Source: an uncultured Candidatus Pelagibacter sp.
Lineage (GTDB): Bacteria > Pseudomonadota > Alphaproteobacteria > Pelagibacterales > Pelagibacteraceae
Length of the DNA: 64,000 nt
Direction: 5' to 3'
Assembly (NCBI GenBank): GCA_913030805.1
Contig: CAJWDL010000002.1
Location: 62,001 to 126,000 of the forward strand
Position numbers and translations under genes: made by a program. Shown piece by piece: positions 55,039 through 63,631 of this stretch. Numbering within the stretch: position 1 is the first letter of the stretch; each line of letters begins with the position of its first letter. Below the pieces are notes generated by a model. The model was given only the letters and a program-made list of their open reading frames with translations. It made no database searches and was not told the origin of the DNA.

Positions 55039-56185
55039 CTCCCCAAACAAAAAAGTTAAATGACCTGATAAGACTTGAGAAGATATTTACTTTTTTAATT
55101 TTTTCCATTGAAAAAACATCATGTTGAGCAAATAATCCGTCATTTAAAAAAATATTTAGCACACCTAACTTAGCATCTTTTTTTATGGGTGCGGGAATAG
55201 GTCCGTTAAATTCAATATAAGCAGTGATTGTTTTTTTTTTTCTTTTGGCCACCGTAATGTAAATGTCATCTTTGACATAAATATCAACTTTGCTTTTTTT
55301 TCCCAACCATATATCTAAGGACGAAAATATTTCATTTTTTTTTGCGATTTCAACAGTGTCAAATTTAGATAAACCATGTAGTAACATTTTTCTTGACTCT
55401 TTTTTTCTAGCGGACTTACTTTTAAACCCACTACCAACAGCAGTTATTCTTCTGCCGTTTCGTAAAATCGATGAAGCCAAGGAATATTGTTCTACAGTTA
55501 AAAATCCAGTCTTCAATCCATCAACTCCGATATTTTCATATAGCAATGCATTTCTGTTACCTTGGGTTATTGGGTCACCTCCGGTTCTGTTCCATGTAAA
55601 AGATGTTTCTTTAAAATAAGTGTAATATTCTGGATAATTTTTTATTAAATGGTTAGACATTTTCAATATATCTCTGACAGTTGAATAATTATTGCTATCT
55701 CCAATACCTGAGGAATTTGAAAAATTAGTGTTATTCATTCCAATTTCTTCTGCTTTTTCATTCATTAAAACAACAAATTCCTCTTCAGATCCAGAGATGC
55801 CTTCTGCTAGAGCAACGCATGCATCGTTGCCTGAAATAATAATAATACCTTTCAATAAATTTTCGACGGATATTTCATCATTTAACATTATAAACATTGA
55901 GGAATAACCGCTCTGAGACATTCGCCAGGCTTTTTCTGATATTACAAATTTTTCATTTAAGGTAATTTCACCGTTATTCAATAATTCAAATGCGACTATT
56001 GTGGTCATTATCTTTGTCATTGAAGCTGGGTATATTTTAATATCAGGATCTTTTTCAAATAGAATTTTACCAGATAAATAATCTTGTATAATTGCTGTTT
56101 TAGCTTGGATGTTAATCTCCGCATTTAAGAAAGAATTGTTAAATAAAATTATAAAAAATAATATTTTTGCTAAAAAAGTTTTCAT
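55031..56185 (-). CDS. dacC: D-alanyl-D-alanine carboxypeptidase (DacC/PBP5-6 type)
   Basis: 384 residues. Signal peptide (ILFFIILFNNSFLNA) then SxxK in YPASMTKIMT, SGN in IISGNDACVALAEG and KTG in VDGLKTGFLTVEQYSLA, the three active-site motifs of the S11 family. The C-terminal beta-domain ends with a short hydrophobic/amphipathic helix (IRSFNFFVWGDV) that anchors such enzymes to the membrane. It trims the last D-Ala from peptidoglycan stem peptides. Confidence 0.96.
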   Translation of the reverse strand: MKTFLAKILFFIILFNNSFLNAEINIQAKTAIIQDYLSGKILFEKDPDIKIYPASMTKIMTTIVAFELLNNGEITLNEKFVISEKAWRMSQSGYSSMFIMLNDEISVENLLKGIIIISGNDACVALAEGISGSEEEFVVLMNEKAEEIGMNNTNFSNSSGIGDSNNYSTVRDILKMSNHLIKNYPEYYTYFKETSFTWNRTGGDPITQGNRNALLYENIGVDGLKTGFLTVEQYSLASSILRNGRRITAVGSGFKSKSARKKESRKMLLHGLSKFDTVEIAKKNEIFSSLDIWLGKKSKVDIYVKDDIYITVAKRKKKTITAYIEFNGPIPAPIKKDAKLGVLNIFLNDGLFAQHDVFSMEKIKKVNIFSSLIRSFNFFVWGDV

Positions 56186-56937
56186 TTATTTGTATTTATT
56201 ATATTTAAATTTTCAAAGCCTAATTTATTTAAACTAAAATAAATATCTTTTACAGTATTAAAGTAAGCGTGGGGTCCTGAATAGACTTTAAATTTGTTCT
56301 TAGATATTTTCTTTATTTTAATATTTTCCAAGTTTGCTTCTTTTTCGAATCTAATTTTAACTGTTTCTGCAGATTCCAGAAAATAAAATTCAGCAATATC
56401 TATTATATACGAAGGTTCCTTTTTTTTAACTTTAATTTTAACTGTAGAAGAAGACATATCGTTTACATTTATTGATGTGACTGGCGCCTTATTTGCAACT
56501 TTTTTTTCTTCATCAAAAATAGAGGCTTCTTTTGCAATAAATTTATCATTTTCTCTGATTGATAAAACTTCAACGTAAGGATTGTTAATATCTAATTCCA
56601 ATTTATCTGCCATCTTTTTTGTAATAACAATGTTGTATATTGAAGGATAGCTAGTGGTTCTTCTAATTTTTGCCGTTAAAGATTTAGAATTAAAAGGATT
56701 AGATATGCTGACCAAGACATTGTTTTTTAAAAATGAATGCAAAACATAATTTTGATCATTGTTTAATTTTTTGTCAACAATCTTATTCTCAAAAACTGAA
56801 TTGTCATAAATTAAGGCAAAACCTTTAGAAGAAAAAGTTGGTTCTTTTATTTTTGAAGGTTTTTTTATAATTTTCATATCTTGAGTACATGAAAATAAAA
56901 AAACAAAAATATATATATAACCTAGATTAAATTTCAT
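56182..56937 (-). CDS. rlpA: RlpA-like lipoprotein (degenerate DPBB, SPOR-like end)
   Basis: 251 residues. A signal with lipobox IFVFLFSC, then a short DPBB-like segment (VSISNPFNSKSLTAKIRRTTSYPSIYNIVITKKMADKLELDINNPYVEVLSI) that resembles the RlpA barrel's nPxNGkxv.v.inDRGP...idLS. The catalytic Asp/His seen in active RlpA is not clear, so it may lack transglycosylase activity. The last 70 residues (KKISKNKFKVYSGPHAYFNTVKDIYFSLNKLGF) look like a SPOR domain that binds denuded glycan. Between mltB and dacC, the usual alphaproteobacterial order. Confidence 0.75.
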   Translation of the reverse strand: MKFNLGYIYIFVFLFSCTQDMKIIKKPSKIKEPTFSSKGFALIYDNSVFENKIVDKKLNNDQNYVLHSFLKNNVLVSISNPFNSKSLTAKIRRTTSYPSIYNIVITKKMADKLELDINNPYVEVLSIRENDKFIAKEASIFDEEKKVANKAPVTSINVNDMSSSTVKIKVKKKEPSYIIDIAEFYFLESAETVKIRFEKEANLENIKIKKISKNKFKVYSGPHAYFNTVKDIYFSLNKLGFENLNIINTNK

Positions 56938-57919
56938 TTCTTATCATATTTGCTAAAGTACAAACGGTAACTCCAAACCTTAAGGATCTATTCCATTTTA
57001 ATATTTTTTCATAATTTCCATAAACCAAGAACGCCGGTGAGTTCTTATTTCCTTCTGCAACTGCTAGGTCAGGTATAATCAATGCAGCTTTATATTTATC
57101 ATTTACCTGTTGAATATCAGCTATACCTTTTTTTTTCCAAGTTTTGATTGTCAGATAATTTTTAATTTTTTTAGCGGATACATTGATATATTTTTCAGAA
57201 ATTGGTTTAGTTAATTCAACTTTATGGAAACATGATGATTTATATTTCCAACCAATTTTATTTATATAGTTAGCGGCAGATGCAACAGCGTCATGAAGGG
57301 ATTTTTTTAATTCAATTTTACCATTTTTATCATAATCAATTGCATGATTCTCAATTGCAGAAGGCATAAATTGAAAATTTCCATATGCTCCAGCCCATGA
57401 ACCATATAAAGTATCTACATCAACCAATTTTTTATCTATTAGTTTCAAAAGTATTATTAGTTGCTTTGAAAAGAATTCACTTCTTCTCTTATCAAAGCTA
57501 AGTGTAGCAAGAGATGAAATAATATCCATTTTTCCAACATGTTTGCCAAAATTTGTCTCTATTCCCCACAGCGCTAGCAACAGCTCTTTTTCCACATTAA
57601 ATTTTTTTTCAATTTCATCAAAAAGCTTTTGATTTTTTATTAATAATGCTTTTGCCTTGAGCATTCTAGAACGTGTTGCTCTTTTATTTATGTAAGTTTT
57701 CGTATCTTCAAAAAATTCTGGTTGATATCTGTCATACTTGATTACTTGTTCTAAATATTTTGCGTTTTTAAAACTACTGTTAATTGTTTCTTCGGAAATT
57801 CCTTTCTTTAACGCTCTGATTTTAAATTTATTGAGCCAAATATTAAAATCAATTTCCACATTAGAATATGAAAATTGTGGATAAATTAAGAGGAAAATAA
57901 GTAATAATTTTTTTATCAT
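56927..57919 (-). CDS. mltB: Lytic murein transglycosylase, MltB type
   Basis: 330 residues with a signal peptide (LLLIFLLIYPQFSYS). LLLALWGIETNFGKHVGK contains the catalytic Glu; GSWAGAYGNFQFMPSAIENHAIDYDKNGK the second active-site loop; QVNDKYKAALIIPD and GNYEKILKWNRSLRFGVTVCTLANMI end the domain. It cleaves peptidoglycan glycan strands in the periplasm. It overlaps rlpA by 11 bp, so the two are probably coupled. Confidence 0.94.
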   Translation of the reverse strand: MIKKLLLIFLLIYPQFSYSNVEIDFNIWLNKFKIRALKKGISEETINSSFKNAKYLEQVIKYDRYQPEFFEDTKTYINKRATRSRMLKAKALLIKNQKLFDEIEKKFNVEKELLLALWGIETNFGKHVGKMDIISSLATLSFDKRRSEFFSKQLIILLKLIDKKLVDVDTLYGSWAGAYGNFQFMPSAIENHAIDYDKNGKIELKKSLHDAVASAANYINKIGWKYKSSCFHKVELTKPISEKYINVSAKKIKNYLTIKTWKKKGIADIQQVNDKYKAALIIPDLAVAEGNKNSPAFLVYGNYEKILKWNRSLRFGVTVCTLANMIRNEI

Positions 57920-57922
57920 TGT

Positions 57923-58797
57923 TTATTTATTTTGATTTAAATCCTTTAAATAAATAATTACAGCAATCCAAATAAAAATAAAACCGATTAACTTATGAAC
58001 ACTAAATATTTCATTAAAATAAAAAATGCCAAGTAAAAACTGGCCTGTCGGCGCAATAAAAAAAATCATTCCAGAGGCACCAAGGCCAGCAAGTTCAACT
58101 CCTCGTAGATATAAATATAGCGGTATTACAGTCATTGGACCTGCCAGAAAAAGCAAAAACATAATGTTAGGATTCGAAAAACTAAAATCATTTAAGTCCT
58201 TTTGGAATATTAAATAAAAAAGAACTAAAGCTATAGGAACAATAAATGTAGTCTCTACAAAAAGACCAATATCAGTTTGAACATTAATTTTTTTTCTTAA
58301 CAGATTATAAGTGCTCCAAATAATTGCCAGAATAAGACCAATCCAAGGGATAGATTTAAAGTTAAATAAAAGATAAATAACCGAAATTAAAACTAAAAAA
58401 ATAGAAATTATTCTTGCTTTGTTTAATTTTTCATCAAAAAAAAAAATCCAAATAAAACACTTAAAATAGGAAAAATATAGTATCCAAAACTTGCATCAAC
58501 CAATCTATTGGTAACTACTGCATAAATCCATGTAAACCAATTAATAAAAATTAATAAGCCCGATACAAAAAGCATAAATAATTTTTTCTTATTATTTAAA
58601 ACTTCAAAAAATAAATACCATCTTGAATATAGGGTAATGGTTAAAAGCAAAACAAGAGCAGTCCATATTGTTCTGTGAATTACTAGTTCCACAGGACCGA
58701 CAAATGACACGTATTTAAAATAGAAAACACCAATGATTCCCCACCAAAAGGATCCTGCCGAACTAAATATAATTCCATTTAGTACTTTATTTTTCAT
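57923..58797 (-). pseudogene. RarD-type EamA transporter interrupted by a frameshift in a homopolymer
   Basis: The 124-aa ORF (MKNKVLNGIIFSSAGSFWWGIIGVFYFKYV...GYYIFPILSVLFGFFFLMKN) stops just after an 11-nt T run on the reverse strand. In the next frame the protein continues FFDEKLNKARIISIFLVLISVIYLLF...WIGLILAIIWSTYNLLRKK...TVIPLYLYLRGVELAGLGASGMIFFIAPTGQFLLGIFYFNE to the 79-aa ORF ending at 57923. Rejoined, it is a full-length RarD-like protein of about 290 aa with 10 helices. One base lost or gained in the run explains it; it could be a real mutation, slippage-tolerant gene or sequencing error. Confidence 0.88.
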
Positions 58798-58951
58798 AAC
58801 TTTTGATAAAAATTTTCATTCATTCTTTTAATTTATTCGGCGTCATTACTTATTATATAAAAGTTCCTTTTTGATTGTTAATATGATATTTTGTTGATGA
58901 GGTGCTAATATATTGAACAAATACCAGGTAATCGAGTCTTAAATTAACGTT

Positions 58952-60139
58952 ATGAATTTAAAAAAAAACAAAATGATATTTGATATTGCTATTATCGGTG
59001 CTGGCCCAGTGGGAATTGCTTTCGCCTGCAGTTTCGCCAAAACAAATATGAAGATCGCTATCATTGAAAAACAATCAAAAACAATCCTTGCAAATCCAAA
59101 AATAGATGGTCGCGAAATCGCTTTAACTCACCGTTCAGCTGATATATTAAAAGAGTTGAATGTCTGGCAAAATATACCTGCCAGGTTAATAACAACAATC
59201 AAAGAAGCAAGAGTTCTAAATGGTAATTCTAAATATTTTTTAGATTTTACGCACCAAGAATTACAAAAAGAATGCCTAGGTTATCTGATTCCAAATAATT
59301 TAATTAGAAAATATCTTTATAAAAGGTTAACAAATCTCACAAATGTAACCTTGGTAGATGAGGCAAGTTGTATATCGATAGATACTAATAATAATGAATA
59401 TTCTTCAATCCAACTATCTAACGGTGAAAAAATAAAAACATCATTAGTTGTTGCTTCAGATAGTCGCTTTTCGGAATCTAGAACGTTAATGGGTATCTCG
59501 GCATTTATTCACGATTTCAATAAAAATATGATTGTTTGCAGAATGAAACATGAGAAGCCTCATAATAATATTGCTTACGAATTTTTTCGTTACACTCAAA
59601 CGCAAGCATCATTACCATACATAAATAAACAATCATCAATCGTAACAACGGTATCCAAAGAAACGTCTAAATCATTAATGAAAATGAATAATAAAAAATT
59701 TAACAAAGAAATGCAGAACAATTTCAGTAATTTTTTTGGAAAGATGAGATTAATTGGAAAACGTTACAGCTATCCAATGATTACTGTTTATTCAAAAAAA
59801 TTTGTTGCTCGGCGATTTGCACTAATTGGCGATGCCGCAGTAGGTATGCATCCGGTTACTGCACATGGATTTAATTTGGGTCTAAAAGGATTAGAAATTA
59901 TAACCAAAGAAATAAAATCAGCTATAGATCGCAAAATTGATTTTGGTTTGCCTTTGGTTCTCCAAAGATACCAATCCAAATTGCATCGCGCTGCTATACC
60001 TATATATTTAAGCACTAATGGTATAGTCAGTCTATATACAAACACCTCTATCCCAGCTATGCTTGCAAGACAATTAGTTTTAAGAGCTGTCAATAAGATA
60101 AAACCGATCAAACAAACTTTTTTACAGGTGTTGAGATAA
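58952..60139 (+). CDS. UbiH/UbiF/VisC/COQ6-type FAD monooxygenase
   Basis: 395 residues (a second ATG at 58970, MIFDIAIIGAGPVG, is the more conserved start). IIGAGPVGIAFACSFAK binds FAD; DGREIALTHRS and FALIGDAAVGMHPVTAHGFNLGLKGLE (the DAAH-like box, with His changed to VGMHP) are typical of ubiquinone ring hydroxylases. Several paralogs exist in Alphaproteobacteria, so whether it acts at C5, C6 or C1 of the ring cannot be assigned. It faces the convergent ferredoxin gene. Confidence 0.92.
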   Translation: MNLKKNKMIFDIAIIGAGPVGIAFACSFAKTNMKIAIIEKQSKTILANPKIDGREIALTHRSADILKELNVWQNIPARLITTIKEARVLNGNSKYFLDFTHQELQKECLGYLIPNNLIRKYLYKRLTNLTNVTLVDEASCISIDTNNNEYSSIQLSNGEKIKTSLVVASDSRFSESRTLMGISAFIHDFNKNMIVCRMKHEKPHNNIAYEFFRYTQTQASLPYINKQSSIVTTVSKETSKSLMKMNNKKFNKEMQNNFSNFFGKMRLIGKRYSYPMITVYSKKFVARRFALIGDAAVGMHPVTAHGFNLGLKGLEIITKEIKSAIDRKIDFGLPLVLQRYQSKLHRAAIPIYLSTNGIVSLYTNTSIPAMLARQLVLRAVNKIKPIKQTFLQVLR

Positions 60140-60206
60140 AGCACTGTTTTAAAAAAAACTCAAAAACCATTTTTTTTGTTTTTATAAACGACGATAGAGA
60201 ATTTTG

Positions 60207-60440
60207 TTATTTATTTAATTTATTAATATGTATTATTTTCATTGGACATACTTTTGCTGATGCCTTGTTAGCTTCATATTCTGTGTCATTGACCTTAACG
60301 GTATAGAACCCTTTTTTATTTTTCGCTCCCAAAAGTAAACTTCTTCCATCTTTTTTATTCATCCTCCATCTATCTGGAGCTAACTCGATACAGTAATTGC
60401 ATCCTATGCACTTTCCTCTTTGATAAGTAATTTGTATCAT
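60207..60440 (-). CDS. 4Fe-4S ferredoxin
   Basis: 77 residues. ITYQRGKCIGCNYCIELAPDRWRMNKKDGRS and ASAKVCPMKIIHI give one CxxCxxC...CP cluster-binding set; a single [4Fe-4S] or [3Fe-4S] cluster is expected. The start overlaps the U32 peptidase gene by 4 bp, so it likely delivers electrons to that enzyme. Such U32-ferredoxin pairs occur in other marine bacteria. Confidence 0.92.
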   Translation of the reverse strand: MIQITYQRGKCIGCNYCIELAPDRWRMNKKDGRSLLLGAKNKKGFYTVKVNDTEYEANKASAKVCPMKIIHINKLNK

Positions 60441-61678
60441 TTGATATTTACAATTTTATACAGTTTATCATTTGGTCTCACAATCTGATCCAGTCTCATT
60501 GAAAAGTTATCTCCTTTTCTTACACTTTCAACTTGCTTATCATTGAGTCGTATTTCTCCAGCTACTGTTTCAATTATTCCTGTTGTCCTTCCTGTAATAA
60601 TGATATTGTCTCCTTCTTTGAGGTGTTCTGTTTCTAGATCAAATTCTGCTACTTGTATTTTTGCGAAATAGTTTTTTGCTTTACCCAGGTAAATTTTCTG
60701 TTTTGTGGCTTTGGATCCGTGAATTCCCGTCCATTCTCCTAATTTTTGCCCTAAATAATAGCCATCCCAAAAACCTCTGTTATAAACGCTTTCTAATTTA
60801 TTAATCCATCCTTTCACCTTTTCCTTATTATATGTTCCTTCCAAATATGCGTCCGCGGCTTCCCTATAACTTTGGGTAGTTGTTTTAACATATTCGGGAG
60901 ATCTTCCTCTGCCTTCTATTTTGAGAATATTTATTCCAGAATCCAAAACTTGATCTAAAAATCCTATTGTACACAAATCTTTTGGTGAAATAATGTACTC
61001 ATTATCGATATCAAATTGATGTCCATCTTCTTTATCTATAACTGTGTATGTTTTTCTACAATTTTGAATACAAGCCCCTCTATTTGCAGAAGAGTTGGCT
61101 GTATGTAAGCTCATATAGCACTTACCTGAAACGGCCATACATAAAGCTCCATGAGCAAAAATTTCAATCTGTACTAAATTTCCCGAAGGTCCTTTTATCT
61201 GTTGTTTTTCTATTTCTTTTATTATTTCTTTTATTTGAAGCAAGGATAATTCTCTCGATAAAATAACCACTTCAGCAAATTTGGCAAAAAAACGTATTGC
61301 TTCAATGTTTGTAATATTAGTTTGAGTAGAAATATGAACTTCCATATTAATAGATGCAGCATAGCTAATAACTGCTTGGTCAGAAGCAATAATGGCAGTA
61401 ATGCCCGTTTGTTTTGCTGTGTCTACAATCTTTTTCATTAATATTAAGTCGTGATCATAAATAATGGTGTTGAGAGTAATATAGGTTTTGATATTATTTT
61501 TATTACAAAATTCGGCTATTTCTACTAAATCTTTCAAAGTAAAATTGTTAGAGGATTTAGCCCTCATATTTAATTGTTCTATTCCAAAATAAATAGAGTT
61601 GGCTCCACCTTGTATTGCTGCTTGTAAAGATTGCCATGAGCCAGCGGGTGCCATTATTTCTATTGTTCTATTTTTCAT
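60437..61678 (-). CDS. trhP: Peptidase U32 family protein (TrhP/YegQ-like tRNA hydroxylation factor)
   Basis: 413 residues. IEIMAPAGSWQSLQAAIQGGANSIYFGIEQLNMRA is the U32 start; EIFAHGALCMAVSGKCYMSLHTANSSANRGACIQNCR has the four Cys that hold the iron-sulfur cluster in TrhP, UbiU/V and RlhA; the C-terminal GDNIIITGRTTGIIETVAGEI barrel (Peptidase_U32_C) places it with YegQ/TrhP, which makes 5-hydroxyuridine at tRNA position 34. UbiU lacks this domain. Gene symbol is by similarity only. Coupled to the ferredoxin. Confidence 0.85.
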   Translation of the reverse strand: MKNRTIEIMAPAGSWQSLQAAIQGGANSIYFGIEQLNMRAKSSNNFTLKDLVEIAEFCNKNNIKTYITLNTIIYDHDLILMKKIVDTAKQTGITAIIASDQAVISYAASINMEVHISTQTNITNIEAIRFFAKFAEVVILSRELSLLQIKEIIKEIEKQQIKGPSGNLVQIEIFAHGALCMAVSGKCYMSLHTANSSANRGACIQNCRKTYTVIDKEDGHQFDIDNEYIISPKDLCTIGFLDQVLDSGINILKIEGRGRSPEYVKTTTQSYREAADAYLEGTYNKEKVKGWINKLESVYNRGFWDGYYLGQKLGEWTGIHGSKATKQKIYLGKAKNYFAKIQVAEFDLETEHLKEGDNIIITGRTTGIIETVAGEIRLNDKQVESVRKGDNFSMRLDQIVRPNDKLYKIVNIK

Positions 61679-61879
61679 ACTGATTTCAAAAATATAATTT
61701 ATAATCTTAACATTAAATACGATTCTCCATGAAACATTAAGATGCCATATAAATTGAATTTTGACGATTTGATTCTTTAATGGATAAAATCATACCCTTT
61801 CAGTAGATTTCAACCTTTGCCAATACTCTTGGAATAACAGCTATCTTTTTTTCTTTTTCTTCTTCTTAGTATATCTAAA

Positions 61880-62038
61880 CTATTTTTTTATTTTAAATGT
61901 ATCTTCAAAAAAATCCTGCCAAAATTTCTGAACTTGCTCCTGATACTTTTTGGCTTGTTCAGGTTGTTCGTTCATTAATTTATCCAATTGAACTTTCCAT
62001 TCTGCGTAAGTTGGAATTTCTAAATCAAATTTAAACAT
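61880..62038 (-). CDS. Small conserved-looking hydrophilic protein (52 aa)
   Basis: Not in the track. From the ATG at 62038 the reverse strand encodes MFKFDLEIPTYAEWKVQLDKLM, then NEQPEQAKKYQEQVQKFWQDFFEDTFKIKK. GAAAGGAGGAGAT directly precedes the start, the strongest ribosome-binding site in the window. Aromatic-rich, amphipathic helical sequence, with EQAKKYQEQVQKFWQDFF resembling the start of phasin-like proteins; no phb genes are near. Clear codon structure and the RBS argue that it is a real gene. Confidence 0.75.
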   Translation of the reverse strand: MFKFDLEIPTYAEWKVQLDKLMNEQPEQAKKYQEQVQKFWQDFFEDTFKIKK

Positions 62039-62188
62039 ATCTCCTCCTTTCTTTTATTTTTCCTCAAGTTCATGCTAACATGATTTTAGTTATAATGTGT
62101 AGTCAAAAAAGTTTAAATTTCAGTAGGTTCTCTCTAAGCAATGTTTCATTTTTTATATGGATAAATCATTGCTGAATATTTAGAAAAG

Positions 62189-63022
62189 CTAGAAGGAAGC
62201 GTTATCAAAAAAAAAGTACCTATACTCTAAGGCAAGAATCGGCATATTCCTGCCCCTAGATAGACCAGATGTAAAATATTCGTTAAAATAATTTTTTGGA
62301 TTTAATAAATGCCATGCTGGTCTAGGAAGTTTATCTATGTGCTCTATTCTTTTACTTGATCCATTATTTATAAAAGTATTTTTTTCTTTATCAATAAAAC
62401 ATAGTCCCGAAATATTCCTGACGCTTTTGTTGTTGAAAAGATTATATGAAAATTCGAGCATAGAAAATTCACCTTCTCCACGTATAATATAATCAATCGA
62501 AGGACAATCTTTTAAAACATATTCTGGTATAGCAGTAGGATGTTCGCCACCAGCTATTATAATTAAATTTGGATGTTTTTCTTTTATTTTATTAATTAAA
62601 TTTCTGTGTATTACCCAATCTTGTGAAAACATTAAAGAAATACCAAAAATAAATGTATTTGGATCTATTTTTTTAATTATCTCTTCAGATGTTAGACCTT
62701 GGAGATTATATGCATTGTCTTTGGATCTTCTAATTTTAATCGGATCTTGTTCTCCAGTAGCATCAATTATTTTTACTTTGTAGCCACTTTTGTCTAGAAC
62801 ACCTCCCACGTAAGCCAAACCTAATGGCAAAGTTACAGGTGAGCTGTAAGAATTTTTTGATAAAACAGCAAAAGGTTTACATAATGTTATTATTCTTTTT
62901 TCATTTTTAGGAGCTGCAAATGAACTTAACGTGGAATCCATATGCCTACGATCTAATTCTTTAACCCACTGTTTATTGGGTGTATACATAGGCTCAAATA
63001 TTACTTCATTTTTTGAAGTCAT
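62189..63022 (-). pseudogene. B12-binding radical SAM protein, truncated before the radical SAM domain
   Basis: 277 residues. The cobalamin-binding domain is complete: LPLGLAYVGGVLDKSGYKVKIIDATGE, FGISLMFSQDWVIHRNLINKIKEKHPNLIIIAGGEHPTAIPEYVLKDCPSIDYIIRGEGEFSMLEF. The linker ends SGLSRGRNMPILALEYRYFFF, where intact relatives read MPILATRGCPYxCxFC: the cluster-binding cysteines and the rest of the barrel (several hundred residues) are lost, and no downstream frame continues them. Such enzymes often methylate or rearrange lipids and secondary metabolites. It is probably nonfunctional. Confidence 0.88.
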
Positions 63023-63244
63023 TTATTAATTTTATAAATGAAATTAATTAATATGTAAAAAACTAATTTGGTGACCGAAATCATTAGAAAAATAAGTTTT
63101 TTTATTATGCGCCCCAAAACATATTTATTAAAATGTTCAATTGAGGTATAAACGTTTTACTTTTTATCTCAAAGCTGGAAGAAGATTGGACGATTTTAGG
63201 ATAAAAACAGAGTTTGCGACTAGAAAGTTAAAGAAACCCTTGTA

Positions 63245-63334
63245 GGAGAGGTGGCTGAGCGGTTGAAAGCACTGGTCTTGAAAACCAGCAATGGGGTAAC
63301 TCATTCGTGGGTTCAAATCCCACCCTCTCCGCCA
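63245..63334 (+). tRNA. tRNA-Ser(TGA)
   Basis: 90 nt: acceptor GGAGAGG/CCTCTCC, D arm TGGCTGAGCGGTTGAAAGCA, anticodon stem CTGGT/ACCAG with loop CTTGAAA (anticodon TGA), long variable arm AATGGGGTAACTCATT, T arm GTGGGTTCAAATCCCAC and encoded GCCA. Confidence 0.97.
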
Positions 63335-63343
63335 ATAAATATA

Positions 63344-63598
63344 TTAAATTTTAAAATTCTTCAAAAGCTTCGATACTTTATTATTTGGGATTTTAACTTC
63401 TACCTTTTTATTAAGATACCATTTAAATAAACTGTCATCATCGAAATTTAATAAATCATTCAATTGTTTTAATTCTGCAATACCGAAATCATTGATATAT
63501 TTTTTGATAAAATTGTTTAATAACAGCTCAGTTTCTTTAATACCTCGATATTCCGATCGATACAAAATTTTTTTTTTAAGTAGGTCAATACTATTCAT
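63344..63598 (-). CDS. sdhE: Succinate dehydrogenase assembly factor 2 (SdhE/DUF339)
   Basis: 84 residues. KKILYRSEYRGIKETELLLNNFIKKYI holds the RGxxE motif required for flavinylation of SdhA, and LNDLLNFDDDSLFKWYLNK the usual helical end. sdhE is normally divergent from recG in Alphaproteobacteria, exactly as here. Confidence 0.95.
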   Translation of the reverse strand: MNSIDLLKKKILYRSEYRGIKETELLLNNFIKKYINDFGIAELKQLNDLLNFDDDSLFKWYLNKKVEVKIPNNKVSKLLKNFKI

Positions 63599-63631
63599 AG
63601 TTCAATTAAAATAGGTATATAATATAGGATA

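Noticed and set aside
55290-55619. 109-aa forward ORF in dacC
   Set aside because: Shadow of the conserved D,D-carboxypeptidase.
59788-60144. 118-aa reverse ORF in the UbiH-type gene
   Set aside because: Shadow of conserved FAD motifs on the other strand.
60437-61678. UbiU or collagenase-type U32 peptidase
   Set aside because: Length and the C-terminal U32_C barrel fit TrhP/YegQ better; kept only as a question in the findings.
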